The notes beneath the pieces are model-generated. The model saw nothing but the letters and a program-made list of their open reading frames with translations. It was not told where the DNA came from and searched no databases. Shown piece after piece: positions 9,745 through 20,784 of a stretch of 64,000 nucleotides of DNA. The stretch's first letter is position 1, and each line of letters begins with the position of its first letter. The stretch lies in contig QCUL01000006.1 in the NCBI GenBank assembly GCA_003210755.1, forward strand, positions 1-64,000, in the 5' to 3' direction. The stretch is from Synechococcus sp. AG-679-C18 (GTDB lineage: Bacteria > Cyanobacteriota > Cyanobacteriia > PCC-6307 > Cyanobiaceae). A program made the translations under genes and the position numbers.

Positions 9745-10871
9745 TTTCTTTGCAGCAATAAGCGGCGGATGACCCTTTGCGCGATGTCCCCATACCCCAT
9801 TTCACCAGAGAGAATTTGAGCTATGCGCCGCGGAGCTGTTGGGCGTTTGATTCCAAGTTGATATCCCACTTTCGGAAAGCGATAGAACACCTGGGCCATG
9901 CGACGTCCCCAAGCCATCGAGTCACCCCAGCGTTCACGCATGCGTTCTGAGTACATGGAAAGATCACGTTGACCACCATTTAGCCAAGAGTCGAGGCTGG
10001 CTGCTGCTTCGCAGCCGCTCATCAGAGAAGGTCTGAGTCCCTCTGCAAGAAATGGGTCACATAAGGATGCGGCATCACCCACCGCCACGATGCCCTTGCC
10101 ATGAAGGGGGGTGTGACCATTCCAAACTCTCAAGTTTGTGGATTGTCGAAGTCCTTCTGTGGAAGGAAATCCCAAATCTGGCAGGAGTTTCTCAAGAACC
10201 ACTTCCGCGTCACTGGCCTTGCGTCCAATAAAAGTGCCAACCCCGACATTGATTCCATTTGCGAGTGGAAATGCCCAGGCGAAACCATGGTGGACGAGTC
10301 CAAATTCAAACCTGGCTGTTCCTGGTTCCAAGGTTCCCATTCCCTCGAGTCGGACCGAAAGAGTAGTGGCCATATGGAGATCACGGGGGCCGATCCCAAA
10401 ACGTTGTGGCCAAGGAGAACTTGAGCCATCAGCCAAAACCACTGCTTTGGCCTCAATGACCTCACCGTCTTTGCTTTGCACAAACCAATGGTTGTCATCC
10501 TGCTGAATCTTCAGTGCCTCGAAGGGGCGTCGCAGTTCTGCCCCTGAGCCGATCGCTTTTTCGAGCAATAGAGCGTCGAGTCGTTCTCGCTTCACAATCC
10601 AGAAGGGGGCAGAGCCAGGAAGCTCAGCGACTACGGGATCGGTCAGACACCAGCTGAAATCAACCTTTTTGATGACGTCATCAACTGCAGGTTGAAGATC
10701 GAAGGGGAACCACTGCTGAACGGAAGCAGCCATGCCACCACCGCATGGTTTGATCCGCTCCGCTGGATCACGTTCAAGAACAGTGACGCGGTGCCCCAAT
10801 TGGGCCAAATGAAAAGCTGTGCTGGAGCCTGCTGCACCGGCTCCGATCACTACAACATCAGTTGAGCTCAA
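9741..10871 (-). CDS. NAD(P)/FAD-dependent oxidoreductase, geranylgeranyl-reductase-like
   Basis: VVVIGAGAAGSSTAFHLAQLGHRVTVLERDP and KPCGGGMAASV; VGDAASLCDPFLAEGLRPSLMSG. Confidence 0.85.
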   Translation of the reverse strand: MSSTDVVVIGAGAAGSSTAFHLAQLGHRVTVLERDPAERIKPCGGGMAASVQQWFPFDLQPAVDDVIKKVDFSWCLTDPVVAELPGSAPFWIVKRERLDALLLEKAIGSGAELRRPFEALKIQQDDNHWFVQSKDGEVIEAKAVVLADGSSSPWPQRFGIGPRDLHMATTLSVRLEGMGTLEPGTARFEFGLVHHGFAWAFPLANGINVGVGTFIGRKASDAEVVLEKLLPDLGFPSTEGLRQSTNLRVWNGHTPLHGKGIVAVGDAASLCDPFLAEGLRPSLMSGCEAAASLDSWLNGGQRDLSMYSERMRERWGDSMAWGRRMAQVFYRFPKVGYQLGIKRPTAPRRIAQILSGEMGYGDIAQRVIRRLLLQRN

Positions 10872-11885
10872 ACCTTCAGAGTGCCAACAATGCAGGCTAT
10901 AACTCGGTTTAAACCTAGGTTCATTCCGTCAAGCCTTCAATTGATTGTGTCCACTCTGCCAGAAGCCAGGGTTCAGATGATCGATGAAAGAGCAAGAATG
11001 GAATTTTTGGAATCCTCATCCTTCATATGATTCTTGATAAGCCATTTGAAGCAATGAAGGTGTACTTTGGATCGTTAACTTTTTGATTAATGAGCCCATA
11101 GGTGGAATGTTTGATCATTCGGCTGAATGACGAAGTCAGTTCATAACTTTGTCTCACAATTGAAGTCTTAAAATTGCAAGAACTAATAATATTTGTTGCT
11201 CAATTCCTTTAAGTAAACTTTTACAGAGCTTTCGTTTGATTCTGATTGAGCTATCTTCTGATCGGATAGATATCCTTGAGAATTTTTTTTGGTTTCTCTT
11301 CGCTTCAAGTTTAGGAAATGTATTGATAAGAGATATCGCTTTGATCAATCGGGCTTTTGCGAATGGTCTGAAACCAAATCCACTATTTCAAAGATTCGTC
11401 TAGTGCAGTAGTCAGTCCCACTCGCCTTTCTGGATTCAATGGCTGGAGAAAGGAGAGATAAGTCTTGCGCATCCATCAGACAATTAATTAAAATGTAGCT
11501 CATAGAGCCTCAATGAATTCACCAGAAATACTCATTGATCATTATTTATGGCTATAATTTGCAGTCAAATTATTAGTTAACTGCAGGACTTCGATTGAAT
11601 GAGTTTTGCAAGCTGTTTAGTACATTCAGATATTTTAGATGAAGATGGAAATCAGTGGAGAGATATAAGGCTGATGAGGCAAGAATCTTCAGATAAGCCC
11701 ATTTCTTGAAAAGAGGCGAATCTGGCCGCTTCTTCAAAGCCTCAGGCACTATTTGGCTGGGATCGCGAAAGCAGGCAGAGTGTGCTTTCATTCTAGAATT
11801 GTGGGTATAATTGATTACTTTGAGTTGTTCCCGGTTTGCCTGCGAGATGGCCTGCACTTGTTAAAATTTAGAAAAATATTAGCTT

Positions 11886-12335
11886 ATGAACTCAAATTTA
11901 TCCAAATATTATCACCTCAAGAGCTTGGCGCGCCAAACAAGCGATCCACAATTGAGCGATTCTCTGTATCAAAGAGCTCAAGAGGTTTTGAACCTTGATT
12001 ACTCCGCTTTGAAAAATCAAGTTTCAATTACTAACAAGTTTATAAGCCATGTTGATAATGGGACTCTCTGATTAACAGGCAGATCATGCTGAAAAATCAA
12101 ATGTTCGAAAAAGGCTTTCAGAAATAAAATAGAGTCAGTTTTTCGTTTTGAATCAATTGATATTGATTTTTCTGGAATTGTAGTTGGAGGTTTTCCTGAA
12201 AGTCAGATATCTGAAGAGGATTTCATGCATAGCCGAAAAAGAATTTCTCAAATGTATCAAGAGCCTCAGTCATGCCAAATAAATACTCAAAAAAGTTGGT
12301 TTTATGTGAATTGCCAACGTGAGCTGAAAGTTTAA
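11886..12335 (+). pseudogene. Decayed/frame-disrupted small gene
   Basis: 61-aa ORF (MNSNLSKYYHLKSLARQTSDPQLSDSLYQRAQEVLNLDYSALK...) ends at TGA 12069-12071. A second TGA is in frame at 12090-12092. The same frame then reads NKIESVFRFESIDIDFSGIVVGGFPESQISEEDFMHSRKRISQMYQEPQSCQINTQKSWFYVNCQRELKV to TAA 12333-12335. Between them another frame reads QADHAEKSNVRKRLSEIK. Confidence 0.45.
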
Positions 12336-12567
12336 TAATTACTGGTCATATGCGATTAAACAATAAGTATTTGCCAAAGATTTAGGCTAAGAAAATAAAA
12401 AATGTAATTGTTGTTGATGCTGAATGAAAGATAGGATTCTTGATCGATTAAAAAGCTCCCATCCTTATTTGTATAAGTAAGCAAAATTAGGCCAATGCTA
12501 TCCTGTAATTAATTTGCAATTAATAATAGTTTTATTAGTTTTGCCCATGCAGCAGCAGTGGGAAGGA

Positions 12568-12675
12568 TCATTGCTCTTTATATTCAGATTGCGAACTTCC
12601 TACGCGCCATGCCCAGAGCGTCGTTAGAGCTGCTCCAAAAGTCATAAAGATCAAGAGATATTGTTCGGTGGTCAT
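12568..12675 (-). CDS. 35-aa putative single-TM miniprotein
   Basis: Manual translation of the minus strand: MTTEQYLLIFMTFGAALTTLWAWRVGSSQSEYKEQ*; hydrophobic N-half, polar charged tail. Below the 60-aa ORF-track cutoff. Confidence 0.5.
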   Translation of the reverse strand: MTTEQYLLIFMTFGAALTTLWAWRVGSSQSEYKEQ

Positions 12676-13704
12676 GGGTGACTGCTAAGTTTGATAGTTA
12701 TAGCTCATAGCAACTGAAGCTTGTATGGCGCTTTTTATACCATTGCCAAGAGACAAAACTTCCGCGTCTCCATTGCATGATCAAGCGATGAGTCTTGGCG
12801 ACGATCCACCACTGTTTGCTTGAGCTCTTCAAGCTGAAAGCCAAAGCCTTCTCAACACACTTGGGAGCAAATTGAGCTGGGTTTGAATGCTTATGCAAGC
12901 CAAATCTCTGTTAGTTCAAGCTGTCAGGCTATGTTCCGGCGGTTGAGCCTGATGAGCAATGGTCCTTTCGCCTTATTAGGGAGTTCATGAACTGGATTCA
13001 ACGCAAATGGGAGCCTCTCCCTTCCTTGAGCTGGAAAGGCGGATCCTGGTCAACCAACTGGTCTTTTTGGCAAAGATCCAAACGATTGTCGATGTCCTGA
13101 TTGTGACTGGCTGAACATACTGGGGTTTCCGACATATTTCGGCCTTCAAAAGATTGGAGAACACTCCTCTTAGCAGTAACTGTGATGGCCAAAGTCATCA
13201 AGAGAGATTGTGTGAGAAATCTTTTCCAGAGCTGATATAAGTGCAGGGAAAAAATATTGGCTGGCGAACACCAGTGGTTGATACTTTTGTAGATTTGATG
13301 CAGGAATTGGCTTTGGCCATACCTCTGAGTTCCTCCTCTCGGTCAAATATCAGCCTCTTAATCAATCAAAATCACAGGAATTATTGAAAGATTTGTCGTT
13401 CCCCTCATCCATCGCGGATCGCTTCAATAACCCATTAATCTGATTGGTTTTTAAATCGATTGTTGCCGGGTTATTTGCTTCAGACTCAAGTCTTATTCGC
13501 CATCTTGATTGTCATATCCCATCGCCAGATCTCTTCAAGGCTGTTTCAGCATCTTTCGTCTGAACGCACAGCCAACATCGTCAAGTGACATCATAAAATT
13601 CATAAGGCAATAGCGCCTCTACAGGAATAGGCCAAAAAATATGCTCAATGAATCCCCTCAAACAGGTTCAATAGCTGGCTGAGATTAGAGAAAACGCTAG
13701 ATGT

Positions 13705-14253
13705 TCAGACCTTGAGTATCTCGACCTCTTTTTCAGCTAAATGCTTTTCTAACTCGGCAATGTAACGATCGGTCGTTTTTTGAATGTTATCTTGTTCATC
13801 CCGACTTTGATCTTCTGAAAGCTCGCCTTCTTTTTCCTGTTTTTTGATCTTGTCGATCGCATCACGGCGTACGCTACGCAAGGCTACTTTTCCTTCTTCA
13901 TTATATTTAGCGGCCAACTTACAGAATTCCTTTCGGCGCTCTTCTGTGAGCGGCGGCACGTTGATTCGAATGACTTTTCCGTCGTTGTTTGGCGTGAAGC
14001 CCAAGTCACTTGTGGCGATAGCTTTTTCGATGAGTGCCAGAGATCCCATATCAAAGGGTTGAATGGCGATAGTTTGCGAGTCTGGAGTGGATAGGCTGGC
14101 CAGGGACTTCAGAGGTGTGTCAGCGCCGTAGTACTCGACATTGACTCGATCCAGCAAAGAAGGATTGGCTCGCCCTGTGCGGATGGTATTGAAATTGCGC
14201 TGGGTGGCTTCCACCGACTTGCGCATATTGGATTCGAGATCGGGGTTCGACAT
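13705..14253 (-). CDS. frr: Ribosome recycling factor
   Basis: 182 aa; [63 protein letters not shown]-like C-terminus. Confidence 0.97.
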   Translation of the reverse strand: MSNPDLESNMRKSVEATQRNFNTIRTGRANPSLLDRVNVEYYGADTPLKSLASLSTPDSQTIAIQPFDMGSLALIEKAIATSDLGFTPNNDGKVIRINVPPLTEERRKEFCKLAAKYNEEGKVALRSVRRDAIDKIKKQEKEGELSEDQSRDEQDNIQKTTDRYIAELEKHLAEKEVEILKV

Positions 14254-14261
14254 GACGATGA

Positions 14262-14969
14262 TTAGTTACTGATACGGGAACCGATGGGCTCACCGGCCAC
14301 GGCTCTGCCGATATTGCCAGGCTCGAACAAGTTGAAGACAACGATTGGGATGTTGTTGTCCTTACAGAGAGCGATTGCGGTGCTGTCCATTACGGCAAGC
14401 TCACCACTGAGCACCTGCTGGAAAGTCAGCGACTCATAGCGGACAGCATCAGGAAATTGATGTGGATCTTTGTCGTAGACACCGTCAACTTTGGTGGCCT
14501 TAAACACCACATCAGCACTGATTTCAGCTGCTCTTAGAGCAGCTGTTGTGTCGGTTGTGAAGAATGGATTGCCACAACCTGCGCCGAATACGACCACCCG
14601 ACCTTTTTCCAGGTGACGCATGGCTCGCCGACGGATGTAAGGCTCTGCGACTTCTTGCATCTCGATGGCGGTTTGAACTCTGGTAGGAATTCCAGCCCGC
14701 TCCAGCCCATCCTGCAGCGTGATGGCATTCATCACTGTGGCGAGCATGCCGACATAGTCGGCAGTAGCCCGATCCATACCAGCAGCTGAACCCTTAAGGC
14801 CCCTGAATATGTTTCCGCCTCCTACGACAATCGCTAGCTGTGTCCCGGTAGCGACGACCTGGGCTACATCTTTTGCGATGGCCTGAACAATTTCGGGATC
14901 AATTCCATAGCCCTGATTGCCCATCAGCGCTTCACCGCTGAGCTTCAGTAGGGCACGCGCGTAGGCCAT
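14262..14969 (-). CDS. pyrH: UMP kinase
   Basis: 235 aa; [72 protein letters not shown]. Confidence 0.97.
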   Translation of the reverse strand: MAYARALLKLSGEALMGNQGYGIDPEIVQAIAKDVAQVVATGTQLAIVVGGGNIFRGLKGSAAGMDRATADYVGMLATVMNAITLQDGLERAGIPTRVQTAIEMQEVAEPYIRRRAMRHLEKGRVVVFGAGCGNPFFTTDTTAALRAAEISADVVFKATKVDGVYDKDPHQFPDAVRYESLTFQQVLSGELAVMDSTAIALCKDNNIPIVVFNLFEPGNIGRAVAGEPIGSRISN

Positions 14970-15091
14970 TCAAGATCCTGATCCGTAGGACAGTAGCAAG
15001 GCTGTTCTCATTGGATGGCGAAATCTGAGTGACTTTCGAAAGCCATCATTTCAAAGGTTGGGTCCGCCAGAGATCGTTTTCGGTAAGTCGC

Positions 15092-15781
15092 TTAGAACTC
15101 AATTCCTTGTTGTGCTTTGACACCTTGTTCTCGGAAAGGGTGCTTGATCAAAGACATCTCTGTGACCAGATCTGCTCGTTGGATTAGGCCGTCTGGAGCG
15201 CCTCTCCCGGTCAGTGCAACATGAGTGAGCTCAGGTCTTTCCTCGAGACCTCTCAGGACTTGATCGAGTTCCAGATAGCCAAGTTTCAGGGCCACATTGA
15301 CCTCATCAAGCACGACTAGTTTTTGATTGGGGTCGCTGAGGTAAGCGAGCGAAGTCTCCCAGGCTGCTTGCACAAGTTGACGATCACGCTCTCGATCCTG
15401 GGTTTCCCAAGTGAAACCCTCACCGAGGGCATGCCAGCTCAGCGCCTCTCCAAAGATTTTCAGTGCTTTGGCTTCGCCAGGCTCCCAACCTCCTTTGATG
15501 AATTGCACAACGGCAACATTGTGCCCATGTCCCAGGGTTCTTAACGCCAAGCCAAGAGAGGCGGTTGTCTTTCCTTTGCCGTGGCCGGTGAACACCAAGA
15601 CCAATCCCTTTTCAATATTTCTCTCTGAAACTCGCTGCCGTTGCACATCCTGTCGGCGAGCCATGCGCTTGCGATAGGCCTCTGCGTCTTTCTCAGGCGC
15701 TAAAGATCCACCCATTCCCAGAGATTCGGCTGATTGATCTAAAGCTGATGATGTTTCCCCAGAGGTTTGATTCGAGCTCAT
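15092..15781 (-). CDS. cobO: Cob(I)yrinic acid a,c-diamide adenosyltransferase
   Basis: GLVLVFTGHGKGKTTASLGLALRTLGHGHNVAVVQFIKGGW; VVLDEVNVALKLGYL; VALTGRGAPDGLIQRADLVTEM. Confidence 0.95.
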   Translation of the reverse strand: MSSNQTSGETSSALDQSAESLGMGGSLAPEKDAEAYRKRMARRQDVQRQRVSERNIEKGLVLVFTGHGKGKTTASLGLALRTLGHGHNVAVVQFIKGGWEPGEAKALKIFGEALSWHALGEGFTWETQDRERDRQLVQAAWETSLAYLSDPNQKLVVLDEVNVALKLGYLELDQVLRGLEERPELTHVALTGRGAPDGLIQRADLVTEMSLIKHPFREQGVKAQQGIEF

Positions 15782-16443
15782 GACTTTTCCAGAGTTGATT
15801 CCAGCATGCTGCTGGAGGGGCGACGTGCAGTAATTCGCTGAAGAGCGTCTCCGGCCATAACGGACTGCTCAATCGTCGTAAAGCCGATCTCTTGCAATTG
15901 CTTTGGTAGGTCGTCCTCAAGCAAAGCAATAGCAGTTTCCGTTTCAAACAAAGCGCAAAAAAGTTGTTGCGGGAGATGCAGTAGAGGTCCTGCAGGGTGA
16001 AGATCCACTACAACCAGCCAACCCTCTGGTTTTAATAACTGCAAGCAGCTCTCCAGGACCTGCTTTCGCTCTGCGCGTGAGAATTCGTGAAGCGCAAGGC
16101 TGATTTGAATCGCATCAAAACTGGCAGGCGCGCATGGCGGAGCCTCTGCAAGTCCTTCGACGCAGGTCAGAAGGGGATGACGTGCTGCGGCTAGTTCCAG
16201 TGCCTTTGGTGAGACATCAAGACCTGTCACTTGAAACCCTGCCTCGATCCATGGCGCAGCAGCTTCTCCTGAACCACAGCAAAAATCGAGAACGTCGGCC
16301 CCCCTTGGAAGCAACGGATTGAGTGCTGAGAGCCCCAAACTGCGCAGGCGATCAACACCTCCGACACTCAATGCAGAGATCCCAGTGACCATGTCGTAGA
16401 TCCAGCGATGCTGGTACGCCAGTTGACGAAGCGGTGAGGTCAT
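15778..16443 (-). CDS. Class I SAM-dependent methyltransferase
   Basis: ADVLDFCCGSGEAAAPWIEAGFQVTGLDVSPKALELA SAM-binding motif; ATGA stop/start overlap with cobO. Confidence 0.88.
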   Translation of the reverse strand: MTSPLRQLAYQHRWIYDMVTGISALSVGGVDRLRSLGLSALNPLLPRGADVLDFCCGSGEAAAPWIEAGFQVTGLDVSPKALELAAARHPLLTCVEGLAEAPPCAPASFDAIQISLALHEFSRAERKQVLESCLQLLKPEGWLVVVDLHPAGPLLHLPQQLFCALFETETAIALLEDDLPKQLQEIGFTTIEQSVMAGDALQRITARRPSSSMLESTLEKS

Positions 16444-17624
16444 CAGAATCCTTTTTTGGCCAGTGCCGCATCAACAGCCTGTTGCTGATCTCGCCTCGTC
16501 ATCCAGTGGTGGTATGTGCGGGTGTGAATCGCCACAGAATGTCCCATCATCCTGGCGGCTACGGTATCGGGAAGCCCGATGTGGATGGTGCGCACGGCCC
16601 ATGCATGGCGAAGGTCATACGGAGTGAGTGGTAAGCCATATCGCCTGAATTGCTCAGCAACACGTCGCCCGACTTGTTGAAGAGTGGTGCGGCGTAGATC
16701 GGTGCAAACCGCAGGAAGGGCGTCTGGGTTAGACGCGAGATGCATCAAATTGAAGCGATCCACCCATTCCGGATGGAAAGGCCAAACTTGATGCTCACCA
16801 GTTTTTGTAGTGGGCAGCACGCGGATGACCCTGTCTCCATCGGATTCCAGTGCCGAAACGTCCGTGAAGAACACCTCATGGTTTCGGAGTCCGTAGGTGG
16901 CCATTAGTCCATAAACCAGTTGCCAACTTGGATTTGGAATCTTCAGTATGGCCTCCACAATTTGTGAGTCGCTTGGCAACTGCCGAAAATGGGCACGGTG
17001 CAGGCCATATCCCCCAGCCTCTGCTCTCCATTCATCTGGCAAATACAGATTTTGATGGCGGGCCAGTGCTCCCAGCGCCGTGGAGCACTGTTGGCGGCTC
17101 CTGCTTCCATCTCGATAGCTGTTCAAGGTCAGAAGCAATAATTCGGGGCTCAGCAGCGCTTGGTTCTCGAGTGCCAATGTCTTCAGACGCCTGAGGTATG
17201 GCTGGTAAGCACCACTCCAAGTGGTGCGGCTGCCTGCTGGTGATCGACGACGACGGGGATCTGCGAAAAACGCCTTTTTGAATGCATCCAGATTTTGATC
17301 TAAGGGATGTCCAGGAGTCGTTGCTGGGTCCTGTTTGGTTTGTTGTGGTTGAACCTTTCGCTTCTGTAACCACTGATCCCATTCAAAAAGCTGTCTGTTG
17401 AGTTGCAATTCAACAAGTTGAACAATCCGCTCAGCTTCTTTCAATCCATTCATGTCAGCCAGAAGTCCAAGACTCAGGCGCTGTGTCTTCCATTCATGGG
17501 GCTGCTGGCGGCAGGGCAACCTTCCGCGCAGATTTAATTTTTGCCCTCGTTGCTCCACTCGAAGCCCGATGCCCTCTTCTGCAAAAGCCGCGTTGGCGGT
17601 CGCTAGCGCGGTGTCGAAGTTCAT
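16443..17624 (-). CDS. Tyrosine recombinase / site-specific integrase family protein
   Basis: C-terminal catalytic motifs TYGLRNHE, LTPYDLRHAWAVR, ARMMGHSVAIHTRTYHHW. Stop overlaps the methyltransferase start (TGATG). Confidence 0.88.
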   Translation of the reverse strand: MNFDTALATANAAFAEEGIGLRVEQRGQKLNLRGRLPCRQQPHEWKTQRLSLGLLADMNGLKEAERIVQLVELQLNRQLFEWDQWLQKRKVQPQQTKQDPATTPGHPLDQNLDAFKKAFFADPRRRRSPAGSRTTWSGAYQPYLRRLKTLALENQALLSPELLLLTLNSYRDGSRSRQQCSTALGALARHQNLYLPDEWRAEAGGYGLHRAHFRQLPSDSQIVEAILKIPNPSWQLVYGLMATYGLRNHEVFFTDVSALESDGDRVIRVLPTTKTGEHQVWPFHPEWVDRFNLMHLASNPDALPAVCTDLRRTTLQQVGRRVAEQFRRYGLPLTPYDLRHAWAVRTIHIGLPDTVAARMMGHSVAIHTRTYHHWMTRRDQQQAVDAALAKKGF

Positions 17625-17696
17625 GACCCTGTAAAGACAGCGTCACCATGACGTTGATGGGAGTTACGCTCAACCCCTCAACTCATAAGAATTTCC

Positions 17697-18872
17697 ATGG
17701 CTCGGGTTGGCATTCTCCTGCTCAATCTGGGTGGTCCAGAGAGGATTCAGGATGTTGGCCCCTTTCTGTACAACCTGTTCGCGGACCCAGAGATCATTCG
17801 CCTGCCGAATCCCATACTGCAGAAACCGCTTGCTTGGTTGATCAGTACGTTGCGGAGCAGTAAATCTCAGAAGGCTTACCGCTCAATCGGTGGTGGTTCT
17901 CCATTGAGACGTATCACCGAGCAGCAGGCCAGAGAGCTTCAAAGTCTTTTGCGCCAGCGAGGTGTTGACGCAACAAGTTACGTAGCGATGCGCTACTGGC
18001 ACCCATTCACCGAGTCAGCTGTGGCTGACATCAAGGCGGATGGCATCGATGAGGTCGTGGTTCTTCCCCTGTATCCACATTTTTCGATCAGTACCAGCGG
18101 GTCGAGCTTCCGTGAGCTTCAGCGCCTTCGTCAAATGGATGAGCGATTTGAGGCTCTGCCTTTGCGCTGTATCCGTAGCTGGTATGACCATCCCGGTTAC
18201 GTGCGATCGATGGCCGAATTAATTGCTGAGCAAGTGCTTGCCAGTGATGACGTTCAAAAAGCACATATTTTCTTTAGCGCCCATGGTGTGCCTAAGAGTT
18301 ATGTCGAAGATGCTGGCGATCCTTATCAGCAGGAAATTCAAGCTTGTACAGCTCTGATCATGGCGGAGGTGGAAGCGATTGTTGGCCATTCCAATCCCCA
18401 TACTCTTGCTTATCAAAGTCGAGTTGGTCCTGTGGAATGGCTGAAGCCCTACACAGAGGAAGCACTGGAAGAGCTTGGTAAGGCGAAGATCCAGGATTTG
18501 GTAGTCGTTCCCATCAGTTTCGTGAGTGAGCACATTGAAACTCTTGAGGAAATTGATATTGAATATCGTGAACTTGCCACAGAGTCAGGAGTTGTGAACT
18601 TCAGACGAGTTAGGGCATTAGATACGTATCCGCCCTTTATTGCGGGATTGGCTGATCTAGTTGTCGCCAGCCTCGAGGGCCCTGAGGTAAATCTCGACCA
18701 GGCGGCTGAACTTCCTACAACTGTGAAGCTTTACCCCCAGGAGAAGTGGGAGTGGGGGTGGAATAACAGTTCTGAAGTGTGGAACGGTCGCTTGGCGATG
18801 GTTGGTTTTTCAGCGTTCCTCCTTGAGCTTTTTAGTGGCCATGGTCCACTCCATGCTCTTGGTCTGCTTTGA
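17697..18872 (+). CDS. hemH: Ferrochelatase with C-terminal CAB/LHC-like segment
   Basis: [32 protein letters not shown]-terminus [34 protein letters not shown] matches the ExxNGRxAMxGF chlorophyll-binding-type motif. Confidence 0.96.
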   Translation: MARVGILLLNLGGPERIQDVGPFLYNLFADPEIIRLPNPILQKPLAWLISTLRSSKSQKAYRSIGGGSPLRRITEQQARELQSLLRQRGVDATSYVAMRYWHPFTESAVADIKADGIDEVVVLPLYPHFSISTSGSSFRELQRLRQMDERFEALPLRCIRSWYDHPGYVRSMAELIAEQVLASDDVQKAHIFFSAHGVPKSYVEDAGDPYQQEIQACTALIMAEVEAIVGHSNPHTLAYQSRVGPVEWLKPYTEEALEELGKAKIQDLVVVPISFVSEHIETLEEIDIEYRELATESGVVNFRRVRALDTYPPFIAGLADLVVASLEGPEVNLDQAAELPTTVKLYPQEKWEWGWNNSSEVWNGRLAMVGFSAFLLELFSGHGPLHALGLL

Positions 18873-18935
18873 GCAATGGTGTCGATTGGTCAGGCCGACA
18901 CTTAATCTTGAGGGTCAGTTCCCTGTGAGCCTGCC

Positions 18936-20732
18936 GTGATGCTGACATCCGTTCCCACGGACGCAAACGCGTCAGATCGGAGCGGTCAACGCCGACTTAC
19001 TGGAGCGCATGCCCTCATGGATGCCCTGAGGATCCATGGAGTTGACACCATCTTTGGTTACCCAGGCGGGGCGATCTTGCCCATCTATGACGCTCTTCAT
19101 ATTGCTGAAAGTGAAGGCTGGCTCAAACACATCCTTGTGCGTCATGAGCAGGGTGGTACTCACGCGGCTGATGCCTATGCCCGTGCCACAGGACGTGTTG
19201 GCGTTTGTTTTGGAACGTCTGGACCTGGAGCCACGAACCTTGTAACCGGGATCGCAACAGCACAGATGGATTCTGTGCCGATGGTGGTCATTACTGGTCA
19301 GGTTCCAAGAACCGCTATTGGTACTGATGCTTTTCAAGAGACAGATATTTTTGGCATTACTTTGCCAATCGTGAAGCACTCCTGGGTGGTTCGCGATCCG
19401 GCGGATCTAGCCTCAGTTGTGGCTCAGGCCTTCCTTATCGCCTCTTCGGGACGTCCAGGTCCTGTTTTGATAGATATCCCCAAGGATGTAGGGCAAGAAG
19501 AATTTGACTACATCCCAGCTGTACCGGGATCGATTCAACCGCCTGGATTCAGGCAGCCTGCCAATCCTGAAGCTCAGGCGATTTCGAACGCTCTTGAGTT
19601 GATTCGAACTTCAAGTCGACCTCTCTTTTACGTTGGGGGTGGAGCTGTGAGTGCCGGTGCTCATGACAGTCTCCAGGTGTTAGCGGAGCGCTTCCAAATT
19701 CCCGTCACCACAACATTGATGGGCAAGGGTGCGTTTGATGAGAATCATCCCCTCGCTCTCGGCATGCTGGGTATGCATGGCACCGCATACGCCAATTTTG
19801 CCGTCACAGACTGCGATCTTCTGATTGCAATTGGTGCTCGCTTTGATGACCGAGTGACAGGCAAGCTCGATACCTTTGCTCCAAGAGCCAAGGTGATTCA
19901 TTTCGAAATTGATCCCGCGGAGGTTGGCAAAAACCGACGACCCGAAGTGGTTGTGCTGGGTGATGTGGGATTGAGTCTTGCCCAACTTGTTCAGCAGAGT
20001 CATGACTATTCCGCCGAGTTGAAGACATCGCCATGGTTGGCACAAATCGATGAGTGGAAGGTTCGTTATCCCCTCACAGTTCCTCCAAAGGAAGGGGAAA
20101 TTTATCCACAAGAAGTGCTGCTCGCCGTCCGCGATCTCGCTGGGCAAGCCATCATCACGACTGATGTGGGGCAGCATCAGATGTGGGCCGCGCAGTACTT
20201 ACGTAATGGGCCGCGTTGTTGGATCAGCAGTGCTGGTCTTGGAACGATGGGGTTTGGAATGCCGGCAGCCCTCGGGGCTCAGGTGGCTTTCCCAAACCGG
20301 AAAGTGGTTTGCATTGCAGGCGATGCCAGCATCCTGATGAATATTCAGGAGCTTGGAACTCTGGCCCAATACTCACTTCCAGTCAAAGTTGTGATTGTCA
20401 ATAATCAATGGCAGGGGATGGTTCGGCAGTGGCAGGAAAGCTTCTATGACGAGCGTTATTCAGCATCCGACATGCTTAATGGAATGCCCGATTTCAGTGC
20501 GTTGGCTCGGGCTTTCGGGGTGGATGGCGTGAAGATCACTGAGCGGGATGATCTCCACAGCAAGCTAGGTGAGGCGCTGGAGTCACCTCGTCCAACACTG
20601 ATTGATGTGCATGTCAGACGAGGGGAAAACTGCTATCCGATGGTCCCGCCGGGGGCTAGCAATGCACAGATGGTGGGCCTTCCTTCTCAACCAGAGATGG
20701 CTAATGACGCCATGAGGACTTGTCCGGCATGA
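18936..20732 (+). CDS. ilvB: Acetolactate synthase large subunit
   Basis: [81 protein letters not shown]. Confidence 0.96.
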   Translation: MMLTSVPTDANASDRSGQRRLTGAHALMDALRIHGVDTIFGYPGGAILPIYDALHIAESEGWLKHILVRHEQGGTHAADAYARATGRVGVCFGTSGPGATNLVTGIATAQMDSVPMVVITGQVPRTAIGTDAFQETDIFGITLPIVKHSWVVRDPADLASVVAQAFLIASSGRPGPVLIDIPKDVGQEEFDYIPAVPGSIQPPGFRQPANPEAQAISNALELIRTSSRPLFYVGGGAVSAGAHDSLQVLAERFQIPVTTTLMGKGAFDENHPLALGMLGMHGTAYANFAVTDCDLLIAIGARFDDRVTGKLDTFAPRAKVIHFEIDPAEVGKNRRPEVVVLGDVGLSLAQLVQQSHDYSAELKTSPWLAQIDEWKVRYPLTVPPKEGEIYPQEVLLAVRDLAGQAIITTDVGQHQMWAAQYLRNGPRCWISSAGLGTMGFGMPAALGAQVAFPNRKVVCIAGDASILMNIQELGTLAQYSLPVKVVIVNNQWQGMVRQWQESFYDERYSASDMLNGMPDFSALARAFGVDGVKITERDDLHSKLGEALESPRPTLIDVHVRRGENCYPMVPPGASNAQMVGLPSQPEMANDAMRTCPA

Positions 20733-20784
20733 TCCGATCTACCGCTTGCGTACTCCCCTTATTTCAAGCATGTGAGGCCACTTT

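Noticed and set aside
12698-12898. 66-aa minus-strand ORF in the AT-rich gap
   Set aside because: No domain, no RBS-like signal; cannot be separated from chance, although Trp-containing.
16443-17624. Integrase as evidence of a prophage or integrative island
   Set aside because: Flanked by cobO/methyltransferase and hemH; no phage, toxin or defence genes, tRNA or att repeats seen.
18780-18872. Hemerythrin/HLIP-like separate gene at the hemH 3' end
   Set aside because: The chlorophyll-binding-type segment is in frame with ferrochelatase and is a known C-terminal extension in cyanobacteria.
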